A DNA stretch of 64,000 bases, from contig OZ059894.1 of the NCBI GenBank assembly GCA_964057225.1, positions 1,116,001 to 1,180,000 of the forward strand, read 5' to 3'. Every line of letters begins with the position of its first letter. Position 1 is the first letter of the stretch. Below, one piece after another: positions 13,332 through 24,562 of this stretch. The notes under the pieces were generated by a model. That model ran no database searches and was not told the DNA's origin. It worked only from the letters and a program-made list of their open reading frames with translations. This stretch comes from Auanema rhodensis (taxonomy: Eukaryota; Nematoda; Chromadorea; Rhabditida; Rhabditidae). A program made the position numbers and the translations under genes.

Positions 13332-16300
13332 CGACGCAGCTTAAAAATCCGCATCGAATGCACTATACTACATTGAGAAACGCTTAATACAAAATTAGTT
13401 ATGATCGTTTGAAAAATGATGCATTAGTGTATGTTGAGTTTCCATGTACACTCAACATTGCTTCCAAAAACATTTTGACAAAAATTTTTTCGAAAAATTT
13501 CAAAATAATTTAGCAAAAAGTAGATGTTTTTAGATTCTTTTTTTCAAGGCAAAGACGATGGACAATGTTTTTCAACGAAAAAATTAATTCTTCAGGGTGA
13601 AAATCGAGGATATAAGTGTGAACTTATATCAGTTGATATCTCGGTGCATTTTTAAGCTAGCGCAAATCTGATAACACAGATCGACGCAGCTTAAAAATCC
13701 GCATCGAATGCACTATACTACATTAAGAAACGCTTTATACAAAAATTAGTTATGATCGTTTGAAAAATGATGCATTAGTGTATGTTGAGTTTCCATGTAC
13801 ACTCAACATTGCTTCCAAAAACATTTTGACAAAAATTTTTTCAAACAATTTCAAAATAATTTAGCAAAAAGTAGATGTTTTTAGATTCCTTTTTTCAAGG
13901 CAAAGACGATGGACAATGTTTTTCAACGAAAAAATTAATTCTTCAGGGTGAAAATCGAGGATATAAGTGTGAACTTATATCAGTTGATATCTCGGTGCAT
14001 TTTTAAGCTAGCGCAAATCTGATAACACGGATCGACGCAGCTTAAAAATCCGCATCGAATGCTTTATACTACATTGAGAAACGCTTAATACAAAAATTAG
14101 TTATGATCGTTTGAAAAATGATGCATTAGTGTATGTTGAGTTTCCATGTACACTCAACATTGCTTCCAAAAACATTTTGACAAAAATTTTTTCAAAAAAT
14201 TTCAAAATAATTTAGCAAAAAGTAGATGTTTTTAGATTCCTTTTTTCAAGGCAAAGACGATGGACAATGTTTTTCAACGAAAAAATTAATTCTTCAGGGT
14301 GAAAATCGAGGATATAAGTGTGAACTTATATCAGTTGATATCTCGGTGCATTTTTAAGCTAGCGCAAATCTGATAACACAGATCGACGCAGCTTAAAAAT
14401 CCGCATCGAATGCACTATACTACATTGAGAAACGCTTTATACAAAAATTAGTTATCATCGTTTGAAAAATGATGCATTAGTGTATGTTGAGTTTCCATGT
14501 ACACTCAACATTGCTTCCAAAAACATTTTGACAAAAATTTTTTCAAAAAATTTCAGAATAATTTAGCAAAAAGTAGATGTTTTTAGATTCCTTTTTTCAA
14601 GGCAAAGACGATGGACAATGTTTTTCAACGAAAAAATTAATTCTTCAGGGTGAAAATCGAGGATATAAGTGTGAACTTATATCAGTTGATATCTCGGTGC
14701 ATTTTTAAGCTAGCGCAAATCTGATAACACAGATCGACGCAGCTTAAAAATCCGCATTGAATGCACTATACTACATTGAGAAACGCTTTATACAAAAATT
14801 AGTTATCATCGTTTGAAAAATGATGCATTAGTGTATGTTGAGTTTCCATGTACACTCAACATTGCTTCCAAAAACATTTTGACAAAAATTTTTTCAAAAA
14901 ATTTCAAAATAATTTAGCAAAAAGTAGATGTTTTTAGATTCCTTTTTTCAAGGCAAAGACGATGGACAATGTTATTCATCGAAAAAATTAATTCTTCAGG
15001 GTGAAAATCGAGGATATAAGTGTGAACTTATATCAGTTGATATCTCGGTGCATTTTTAAGCTAGCGCAAATCTGATAACACGGATCGACGCAGCTTGAAA
15101 ATCCGCATCGAATGCACTATACTACATTGAGAAACGCTTAATACAAAAATTAGTTATGATCGTTTGAAAAATGATGCATTAGTGTATGTTGAGTTTCCAT
15201 GTACACTCAACATTGCTTCCAAAAACATTTTGACAAAAATTTTTTCAAAAAATTTCAAAATAATTTAGCAAAAAGTAGATGTTTTTAGATTTCTTTTTTC
15301 AAGGCAAAGACGATGGACAATGTTTTTCAACGAAAAAATTAATTCTTCAGGGTGAAAATCGAGGATATAAGTGTGAAATTATATCAGTTGATATCTCGGT
15401 GCATTTTTAAGCTAGCGCAAATCTGATAACAAAGATCGACGCAGCTTAAAAATCCGCATTGAATGCACTATACTACATTGAGAAACGCTCAATCCAAAAA
15501 TTAGTTATGATCGTTTGAAAAATGATGCATTAGTGTATGTTGAGTTTCCATGTACACTCAACATTGCTTCCAAAAACATTTTGACAAAAATTTTTTCAAA
15601 AAATTTCAAAATAATTTAGCAAAAAGTAGATGTTTTTAGATTCCTTTTTTCAAGGCAAAGACGATGGACAATGTTTTTCAACGAAAAAATTAATTCTTCA
15701 GGGTGAAAATCGAGGATATAAGTGTGAACTTATATCAGTTGATATCTCGGTGCATTTTTAAGCTAGCGCAAATCTGATAACACAGATCGACGCAGCTTAA
15801 AAATCCGCATCGAATGCACTATACTACATTGAGAAACGCTTTATACAAAAATTAGTTATCATCGTTTGAAAAATGATGCATTAGTGTATGTTGAGTTTCC
15901 ATGTACACTCAACATTGCTTCCAAAAACATTTTGACAAAAATTTTTTCAAAAAATTTCAAAATAATTTAGCAAAAAGTAGATGTTTTTAGATTCCTTTTT
16001 TCAAGGCAAAGACGATGGACAATGTTTTTCAACGAAAAAATTAATTCTTCAGGGTGAAAATCGAGGATATAAGTGTGAACTTATATCAGTTGATATCTCG
16101 GTGCATTTTTAAGCTAGCGCAAATCTGATAACACAGATCGACGCAGCTTAAAAATCCGCATTGAATGCACTATACAACATTGAGAAACGCTTTATACAAA
16201 AATTAGTTATCATCGTTTGAAAAATGATGCATTAGTGTATGTTGAGTTTCCATGTACACTCAACATTGCTTCCAAAAACATTTTGACAAAAATTTTTTCA

Positions 16301-16489
16301 AAAAATTTCAAAATAATTTAGCAAAAAGTAGATGTTTTTAGATTCCTTTTTTCAAGGCAAAGACGATGGACAATGTTATTCATCGAAAAAATTAATTCTT
16401 CAGGGTGAAAATCGAGGATATAAGTGTGAACTTATATCAGTTGATATCTCGGTGCATTTTTAAGCTAGCGCAAATCTGATAACACGAAT
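13332..16489. repeat. Four-unit repeat block, eighth 350-bp unit
   Basis: The block opens with a 350-bp unit (13332-13681) having T208. The pattern T55/C73, then T24/T55/C73 with A240/T245, then G12 occurs with starts at 14384, 14735, 15086 and again at 15788, 16139, 16490. The spacing is 1404 bp, four units. The unit at 15086 combines G12 with T207, A293 and an ACAAAGAT end while keeping G224, a combination not seen in the mature g type and probably an intermediate or recombinant. Confidence 0.75.
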
Positions 16490-18946
16490 CGACGCAGCTT
16501 GAAAATCCGCATCGAATGCACTATACTACATTGAGAAACGCTTAATACAAAAATTAGTTATGATCGTTTGAAAAATGATGCATTAGTGTATGTTGAGTTT
16601 CCATGTACACTCAACATTGCTTCCAAAAACATTTTGACAAAAATTTTTTCGAAAAATTTCAAAATAATTTAGCAAAAAGTAGATGTTTTTAGATTCCTTT
16701 TTTCAAGGCAAAGACGATGGACAATGTTATTCATCGAAAAAATTAATTCTTCAGGGTGAAAATCGAGGATATAAGTGTGAACTTATATCAGTTGATATCT
16801 CGGTGCATTTTTAAGCTAGCGCAAATCTGATACCACAGATCGACGCAGCTTAAAAATTCGCATCGAATGCACTATACTACATTGAGAAACGCTTAATACA
16901 AAAATTAGTTATGATCGTTTGAAAAATGATGCATTAGTGTATGTTGAGTTTCCATGTACACTCAACATTGCTTCCAAAAACATTTTGACAAAAATTTTTT
17001 CAAAAAATTTCAAAATAATTTAGCAAAAAGTAGATGTTTTTAGATTCCTTTTTTCAAGGCAAAGACGATGGACAATGTTATTCAACGAAAAAATTAATTC
17101 TTCAGGGTGAAAATCGAGGATATAAGTGTGAACTTATATCAGTTGATATCTCGGTGCATTTTTAAGCTAGCGCAAATCTGATAACACAGATCGACGCAGC
17201 TTAAAAATCCGCATCGAATGCACTATACTACATTGAAAAACGCTTAATACAAAAATTAGTTATGATCGTTTGAAAAATGATGCATTAGTGTATGTTGAGT
17301 TTCCATGTACACTCAACATTGCTTCCAAAAACATTTTGACAAAAATTTTTTCGAAAAATTTCAAAATAATTTAGCAAAAAGTAGATGTTTTTAGATTCCT
17401 TTTTTCAAGGCAAAGACGATGGACAATGTTTTTCAACGAAAAAATTAATTCTTCAGGGTGAAAATCGAGGATATAAGTGTGAACTTATATCAGTTGATGC
17501 CTCGGTGCATTTTTAAGCTAGCGCAAATCTGATAACACAGATCGACGCAGCTTAAAAATCCGCATCGAATGCACTATACTACATTAACAAACGCTTTATA
17601 CAAAAATTAGTTATGATCGTTTGAAAAATGATGCATTAGTGTATGTTGAGTTTCCATGTACACTCAACATTGCTTCCAAAAACATTTTGACAAAAATTTT
17701 TTCAAAAAATTTCAAAATAATTTAGCAAAAAGTAGATGTTTTTAGATTCCTTTTTTCAAGGCAAAGACGATGGACAATGTTATTCATCGAAAAAATTAAT
17801 TCTTCAGGGTGAAAATCGAGGATATAAGTGTGAACTTATATCAGTTGATATCTCGGTGCATTTTTAAGCTAGCGCAAATCTGATACCACAGATCGACGCA
17901 GCTTAAAAATCCGCATCGAATGCACTATACTACATTGAGAAACGCTTGATACAAAAATTAGTTATGATCGTTTGAAAAATGATGCATTAGTGTATGTTGA
18001 GTTTCCATGTACACTCAACATTGCTTCCAAAAACATTTTGACAAAAATTTTTTCAAAAAATTTCAAAATAATTTAGCAAAAAGTAGATGTTTTTAGATTC
18101 CTTTTTTCAAGGCAAAGACGATGGACAATGTTTTTCAACGAAAAAATTAATTCTTCAGGGTGAAAATCGAGGATATAAGTGTGAACTTATATCAGTTGAT
18201 GCCTCGGTGCATTTTTAAGCTAGCGCAAATCTGATAACACAGATCGACGCAGCTTAAAAATCCGCATCGAATGCACTATACTACATTAACAAACGCTTTA
18301 TACAAAAATTAGTTATGATCGTTTGAAAAATGATGCATTAGTGTATGTTGAGTTTCCATGTACACTCAACATTGCTTCCAAAAACATTTTGACAAAAATT
18401 TTTTCAAAAAATTTCAAAATAATTTAGCAAAAAGTAGATGTTTTTAGATTCCTTTTTTCAAGGCAAAGACGATGGACAATGTTATTCATCGAAAAAATTA
18501 ATTCTTCAGGGTGAAAATCGAGGATATAAGTGTGAACTTATATCAGTTGATATCTCGGTGCATTTTTAAGCTAGCGCAAATCTGATACCACAGATCGACG
18601 CAGCTTAAAAATCCGCATCGAATGCACTATACTACATTGAGAAACGCTTGATACAAAAATTAGTTATGATCGTTTGAAAAATGATGCATTAGTGTATGTT
18701 GAGTTTCCATGTACACTCAACATTGCTTCCAAAAACATTTTGACAAAAATTTTTTCAAAAAATTTCAAAATAATTTAGCAAAAAGTAGATGTTTTTAGAT
18801 TTCTTTTTTCAAGGCAAACACGATGGACAATGTTTTTCAACGAAAAAATTAATTCTTCAGGGTGAAAATCGAGGATATAAGTGTGAACTTATATCAGTTG
18901 ATATCTCGGTGCATTTTTAAGCTAGCGCAAATCTGATAACACGGAT
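16490..18946. repeat. Local dimer marked by GATGCCTCGG
   Basis: Units at 17192 and 17894 share GATGCCTCGG in place of GATATCTCGG at 305-314. This is the only place in the window where the otherwise constant EcoRV-type GATATC is changed. Each is followed by a unit with ATTAACAAAC (A44, C46), at 17543 and 18245. The two pairs are a recent 702-bp duplication. The unit at 16841 (T18, A240 without T245) is a transitional form. Confidence 0.85.
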
Positions 18947-21052
18947 CGACGCAGCTTGAAAATCCGCATCGAATGCACTATACTACATTGAGAAACGCTT
19001 AATACAAAAATTAGTTATGATCGTTTGAAAAATGATGCATTAGTGTATGTTGAGTTTCCATGTACACTCAACATTGCTTCCAAAAACATTTTGACAAAAA
19101 TTTTTTCAAAAAATTTCAAAATAATTTAGCAAAAAGTAGATGTTTTTAGATTTCTTTTTTCAAGGCAAACACGATGGACAATGTTTTTCAACGAAAAAAT
19201 TAATTCTTCAGGGTGAAAATCGAGGATATAAGTGTGAACTTATATCAGTTGATATCTCGGTGCATTTTTAAGCTAGCGCAAATCTGATAACACGGATCGA
19301 CGCAGCTTAAAAATCCGCATCGAATGCTTTATACTACATTGAGAAACGCTTAATACAAAAATTAGTTATGATCGTTTGAAAAATGATGCATTAGTGTATG
19401 TTGAGTTTCCATGTACACTCAACATTGCTTCCAAAAACATTTTGACAAAAATTTTTTCGAAAAATTTCAAAATAATTTAGCAGAAAGTAGATGTTTTTAG
19501 ATTCCTTTTTTCAAGGCAAAGACGATGGACAATGTTTTTCAACGAAAAAATTAATTCTTCAGGGTGAAAATCGAGGATATAAGTGTGAACTTATATCAGT
19601 TGATATCTCGGTGCATTTTTAAGCTAGCGCAAATCTGATAACACAGATCGACGCAGCTTAAAAATCCGCATCGAATGCACTATACTACATTGAGAAACGC
19701 TTTATACAAAAATTAGTTATCATCGTTTGAAAAATGATGCATTAGTGTATGTTGAGTTTCCATGTACACTCAACATTGCTTCCAAAAACATTTTGACAAA
19801 AATTTTTTCAAAAAATTTCAAAATAATTTAGCGAAAAGTAGATGTTTTTAGATTCCTTTTTTCAAGGCAAAGACGATGGACAATGTTATTCATCGAAAAA
19901 ATTAATTCTTCAGGGTGAAAATCGAGGATATAAGTGTGAACTTATATCAGTTGATATCTCGGTGCATTTTTAAGCTAGCGCAAATCTGATAACACGGATC
20001 GACGCAGCTTAAAAATCCGCATCGAATGCTTTATACTACATTGAGAAACACTTAATACAAAAATTAGTTATGATCGTTTGAAAAATGATGCATTAGTGTA
20101 TGTTGAGTTTCCATGTACACTCAACATTGCTTCCAAAAACATTTTGACAAAAATTTTTTCAAAAAATTTCAAAAAAATTTAGCAAAAAGTAGATGTTTTT
20201 AGATTCCTTTTTTCAAGGCAAAGACGATGGACAATGTTTTTCAACGAAAAAATTAATTCTTCAGGGTGAAAATCGAGGATATAAGTGTGAACTTATATCA
20301 GTTGATATCTCGGTGCATTTTTAAGCTAGCGCAAATCTGATAACACAGATCGACGCAGCTTAAAAATCCGCATCGAATGCACTATACTACATTGAGAAAC
20401 GCTTTATACAAAAATTAGTTATCATCGTTTGAAAAATGATGCATTAGTGTATGTTGAGTTTCCATGTACACTCAACATTGCTTCCAAAAACATTTTGACA
20501 AAAATTTTTTCAAAAAATTTCAAAATAATTTAGCAAAAAGTAGATGTTTTTAGATTCCTTTTTTCAAGGCAAAGACGATGGACAATGTTTTTCAACGAAA
20601 AAATTAATTCTTCAGGGTGAAAATCGAGGATATAAGTGTGAACTTATATCAGTTGATATCTCGGTGCATTTTTAAGCTAGCGCAAATCTGATAACACAGA
20701 TCGACGCAGCTTAAAAATCCGCATCGAATGCACTATACTACATTGAAAAACGCTTTATACAAAAATTAGTTATGATCGTTTGAAAAATGATGCATTAGTG
20801 TATGTTGAGTTTCCATGTACACTCAACATTGCTTCCAAAAACATTTTGACAAAAATTTTTTCAAAAAATTTCAAAATAATTTAGCAAAAAGTAGATGTTT
20901 TTAGATTCCTTTTTTCAAGGCAAAGACGATGGACAATGTTATTCATCGAAAAAATTAATTCTTCAGGGTGAAAATCGAGGATATAAGTGTGAACTTATAT
21001 CAGTTGATATCTCGGTGCATTTTTAAGCTAGCGCAAATCTGATAACACGGAT
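18947..21052. repeat. Units ancestral to the 24.6-kb heptamer
   Basis: Six units start at 18947, 19298, 19649, 20000, 20351 and 20702. The unit at 20000 has A51 (AAACACTTAA) and CAAAAAAATTT at 171-181. These two variants recur together only at 24914 and 27371, where C43 has been added. The flanking order (T55/C73, this unit, T55/C73, A46/T55) is the same at all three places, so this run is a third, slightly older copy of the segment duplicated at 24563 and 27020. Private changes include GCAGAAAG at 19298+ and GCGAAAAG at 19649+. Confidence 0.75.
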
Positions 21053-21828
21053 CGACGCAGCTTGAAAATCCGCATCGAATGCACTATACTACATTAAGAA
21101 ACCCTTAATACAAAAATTAGTTATGATCGTTTGAAAAATGATGCATTAGTGTATGTTGAGTTTCCATGTACACTCAACATTGCTTCCAAAAACATTTTGA
21201 CAAAAATTTTTTCGAAAAATTTCAAAATAATTTAGCAAAAAGTAGATGTTTTTAGATTCCTTTTTTCAAGGCAAAGACGATGGACAATGTTTTTCAACGA
21301 AAAAATTAATTTTTCAGGGTGAAAATCGAGGATATAAGTGTGAACTTATATCAGTTGATATCTCGGTGCATTTTTAAGCTAGCGCAAATCTGATAACACG
21401 GATCGACGCAGCTTGAAAATCCGCATCGAATGCACTATACTACATTGAGAAACGCTTAATACAAAAATTAGTTATGATCGTTTGAAAAATGATGCATTAG
21501 TGTATGTTGAGTTTCCATGTACACTCAACATTGCTTCCAAAAACATTTTGACAAAAATTTTTTCGAAAAATTTCAAAATAATTTAGCAAACAGTAGATGT
21601 TTTTAGATTCCTTTATTCAAGGCAAAGACGATGGACAATGTTTTTCAACGAAAAAATTAATTCTTCAGGGTGAAAATCGAGGATATAAGTGTGAACTTAT
21701 ATCAGTTGATATCTCGGTGCATTTTTAAGCTAGCGCAAATCTGATAACACAGATCGACGCAGCTTAAAAATCCGCATCGAATGCACTATACTACATTGAG
21801 AAACGCTTTATACAAAAATTAGTTATGA

Positions 21829-21901
21829 TCGTTTGAAAAATGATGCATTAGTGTATGTTGAGTTTCCATGTACACTCAACATTGCTTCCAAAAACATTTT
21901 G
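21829..21901. other. Conserved block 1 of the unit (positions 75-147)
   Basis: Shown in the unit at 21755; equivalent positions occur in every unit. This 73-bp stretch is essentially invariant through the array, while flanking positions vary by unit type. The only exceptions I noticed are position 76 in the unit at 57907 and position 112 in the unit at 63522. It contains an ATGCAT palindrome (89-94), a TGTACA palindrome (115-120) and the 9-bp inverted repeat 101-128. Such uneven conservation within a satellite usually marks a protein-binding or positioning element; that role is inferred. Confidence 0.75.
21855..21882. other. Perfect 9-bp inverted repeat, positions 101-128
   Basis: In the unit at 21755, the arms ATGTTGAGT (101-109) and ACTCAACAT (120-128) are exact reverse complements separated by 10 bases. 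An alternative, mutually exclusive pairing is AGTGTA (96-101) with TACACT (117-122). The sequence is unchanged in practically every unit. It could form a cruciform or RNA hairpin, or be a dyad site for a dimeric DNA-binding protein. Confidence 0.85.
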
Positions 21902-21944
21902 ACAAAAATTTTTTCGAAAAATTTCAAAATAATTTAGCAAAAAG
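21890..21944. other. Phased A/T tracts, positions 136-190
   Basis: In the unit at 21755, A- or T-tracts of four or more bases begin near 136, 143, 150, 162, 172 and 185, close to one helical turn apart for several of them. This is the pattern expected of intrinsically curved DNA. The tracts persist in all units, although the bases at 150-165 are among the most variable (T156G, A162G, A165C, C161G), so curvature strength should differ between unit types. Confidence 0.6.
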
Positions 21945-22015
21945 TAGATGTTTTTAGATTCCTTTTTTCAAGGCAAAGACGATGGACAATGTTTTTCAAC
22001 GAAAAAATTAATTCT

Positions 22016-22094
22016 TCAGGGTGAAAATCGAGGATATAAGTGTGAACTTATATCAGTTGATATCTCGGTGCATTTTTAAGCTAGCGCAAATCTG
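22016..22094. other. Conserved block 2 of the unit (positions 262-340)
   Basis: Shown in the unit at 21755. This stretch runs from TCAGGGTGAAA through GATATC (305-310), GCTAGC (326-331) and GCAAATCTG (332-340). Apart from the linked substitutions at 286 and 293, changes are rare: GATGCCTCGG in two units, GGGTATATG in two, and isolated changes at 4211+, 55450+ and 62470+. GATATC and GCTAGC occur once per unit, so EcoRV or NheI digestion should give a 351-bp ladder. Confidence 0.75.
22033..22054. other. 9-bp hairpin with GTGA loop, positions 279-300
   Basis: In the unit at 21755, the arms GATATAAGT (279-287) and ACTTATATC (292-300) are perfect reverse complements around a 4-base GTGA loop. In RNA from the + strand this would be a GNRA-type (GUGA) tetraloop. 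Two variant classes each break the 286/293 pair: G286A in about 14 units, mostly in the left 13.5 kb, and C293A in about 25 units, nearly all type g. The right arm overlaps a second inverted repeat, ATATCA/TGATAT at 296-309, so the two foldings compete. Confidence 0.85.
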
Positions 22095-22105
22095 ATAACA
22101 CAGAT
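22090..22105. other. Short inverted repeat at the unit junction, 336-351
   Basis: In the unit at 21755, ATCTG (336-340) and CAGAT (347-351) are reverse complements with a 6-base spacer. The ACACGGAT end type gives one T-G wobble in RNA, and the ACAAAGAT end type breaks the outer loop pair. The spacer and right arm hold the end-type variants (344, 347, 348) used to classify units. The arms are short and may be incidental. Confidence 0.5.
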
Positions 22106-23860
22106 CGACGCAGCTTAAAAATCCGCATCGAATGCACTATACTACATTGAGAAACGCTCTATACAAAAATTAGTTATGATCGTTTGAAAAATGATGCATT
22201 AGTGTATGTTGAGTTTCCATGTACACTCAACATTGCTTCCAAAAACATTTTGACAAAAATTTTTTCAAAAAATTTCAAAATAATTTAGCAAAAAGTAGAT
22301 GTTTTTAGATTCCTTTTTTCAAGGCAAAGACGATGGACAATGTTATTCATCGAAAAAATTAATTCTTCAGGGTGAAAATCGAGGATATAAGTGTGAACTT
22401 ATATCAGTTGATATCTCGGTGCATTTTTAAGCTAGCGCAAATCTGATACCACAGATCGACGCAGCTTAAAAATTCGCATCGAATGCACTATACTACATTG
22501 AGAAACGCTTAATACAAAAATTAGTTATGATCGTTTGAAAAATGATGCATTAGTGTATGTTGAGTTTCCATGTACACTCAACATTGCTTCCAAAAACATT
22601 TTGACAAAAATTTTTTCAAAAAATTTCAAAATAATTTAGCAAAAAGTAGATGTTTTTAGATTTCTTTTTTCAAGGCAAACACGATGGACAATGTTTTTCA
22701 ACGAAAAAATTAATTCTTCAGGGTGAAAATCGAGGATATAAGTGTGAAATTATATCAGTTGATATCTCGGTGCATTTTTAAGCTAGCGCAAATCTGATAA
22801 CAAAGATCGACGCAGCTTAAAAATCCGCATTGAATGCACTATACTACATTGAGAAACGCTCAATACAAAAATTAGTTATGATCGTTTGAAAAATGATGCA
22901 TTAGTGTATGTTGAGTTTCCATGTACACTCAACATTGCTTCCAAAAACATTTTGACAAAAATTTTTTCAAAAAATTTCAAAATAATTTAGCAAAAAATAG
23001 ATGTTTTTAGATTCCTTTTTTCAAGGCAAAGACGATGGACAATGTTATTCATCGAAAAAATTAATTCTTCAGGGTGAAAATCGAGGATATAAGTGTGAAC
23101 TTATATCAGTTGATATCTCGGTGCATTTTTAAGCTAGCGCAAATCTGATACCACAGATCGACGCAGCTTAAAAATTCGCATCGAATGCACTATACTACAT
23201 TGAGAAACGCTTAATACAAAAACTAGTTATGATCGTTTGAAAAATGATGCATTAGTGTATGTTGAGTTTCCATGTACACTCAACATTGCTTCCAAAAACA
23301 TTTTGACAAAAATTTTTTCAAAAAATTTCAAAATAATTTAGCAAAAAGTAGATGTTTTTAGATTTCTTTTTCCAAGGCAAACACGATGGACAATGTTTTT
23401 CAACGAAAAAATTAATTCTTCAGGGTGAAAATCGAGGATATAAGTGTGAAATTATATCAGTTGATATCTCGGTGCATTTTTAAGCTAGCGCAAATCTGAT
23501 AACAAAGATCGACGCAGCTTAAAAATCCGCATTGAATGCACTATACTACATTGAGAAACGCTCAATACAAAAATTAGTTATGATCGTTTGAAAAATGATG
23601 CATTAGTGTATGTTGAGTTTCCATGTACACTCAACATTGCTTCCAAAAACATTTTGACAAAAATTTTTTCAAAAAATTTCAAAATAATTTAGCAAAAAGT
23701 AGATGTTTTTAGATTCCTTTTTTCAAGGCAAAGACGATGGACAATGTTATTCATCGAAAAAATTAATTCTTCAGGGTGAAAATCGAGGATATAAGTGTGA
23801 ACTTATATCAGTTGATATCTCGGTGCATTTTTAAGCTAGCGCAAATCTGATACCACAGAT

Positions 23861-24562
23861 CGACGCAGCTTAAAAATCCGCATCGAATGCACTATACTAC
23901 ATTGAGAAACGCTTGATACAAAAATTAGTTATGATCGTTTGAAAAATGATGCATTAGTGTATGTTGAGTTTCCATGTACACTCAACATTGCTTCCAAAAA
24001 CATTTTGACAAAAATTTTTTCAAAAAATTTCAAAATAATTTAGCAAAAAGTAGATGTTTTTAGATTTCTTTTTTCAAGGCAAACACGATGGACAATGTTT
24101 TTCAACGAAAAAATTAATTCTTCAGGGTGAAAATCGAGGATATAAGTGTGAACTTATATCAGTTGATATCTCGGTGCATTTTTAAGCTAGCGCAAATCTG
24201 ATACCACAGATCGACGCAGCTTAAAAATTCGCATCGAATGCACTATACTACATTGAGAAACGCTTAATACAAAAATTAGTTATGATCGTTTGAAAAATGA
24301 TGCATTAGTGTATGTTGAGTTTCCATGTACACTCAACATTGCTTCCAAAAACATTTTGACAAAAATTTTTTCAAAAAATTTCAAAATAATTTAGCAAAAA
24401 GTAGATGTTTTTAGATTTCTTTTTTCAAGTCAAACACGATGGACAATGTTTTTCAACGAAAAAATTAATTCTTCAGGGTGAAAATCGAGGATATAAGTGT
24501 GAAATTATATCAGTTGATATCTCGGTGCATTTTTAAGCTAGCGCAAATCTGATAACAAAGAT
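23861..24562. repeat. f and g units between HOR blocks
   Basis: The unit at 23861 is f (G55, T207, C224, C344). The unit at 24212 is g (T18, T207, C224, A293, A347) with a private T in CAAGTCAAACACG. They join the eight-unit block to the left with the heptamer to the right. The same f-g pair ends the first heptamer copy at 26318-27019. Confidence 0.75.

Larger units (their letters stand above)
21053..23860. repeat. Eight-unit HOR, order a-b-c-e-g-h-g2-h
   Basis: Units start at 21053 (a-like: G12, C51, G162, T260), 21404 (b: G12, C188), 21755 (c: T55, G162), 22106 (e: C54 T55, A240/T245, C344), 22457 (g: T18, T207, C224, A293, A347), 22808 (h: T24, C54, A240/T245, C344), 23159 (g2: C65 and CTTTTTCC in the T-run) and 23510 (h). 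The same eight-unit order of 2808 bp recurs at 31232-34039 and 47377-50184. This copy lacks C65 in its e unit, which the later two have. Confidence 0.85.

Noticed and set aside
21995-22003. CENP-B box: TTCAACGAA (reverse strand TTCGTTGAA) resembles one half of the box.
   Set aside because: The other half is missing: only about 5 of the 9 essential CENP-B positions match (TTCG and the central A, but not CGGG). Many units also change it to TTCATCGAA. Most likely chance.
22033-22054. Bacterial-type intrinsic terminator, because of the stem-loop.
   Set aside because: There is no following T-run, the stem is AT-rich, and it recurs in every unit of a eukaryotic-type satellite.
22084-22105. Hammerhead ribozyme, as found in some animal satellites, suggested by CTGATAA near the unit end.
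   Set aside because: The core needs CUGANGA and a paired GAAA with a cleavage triplet in the right geometry; neither strand shows this arrangement.
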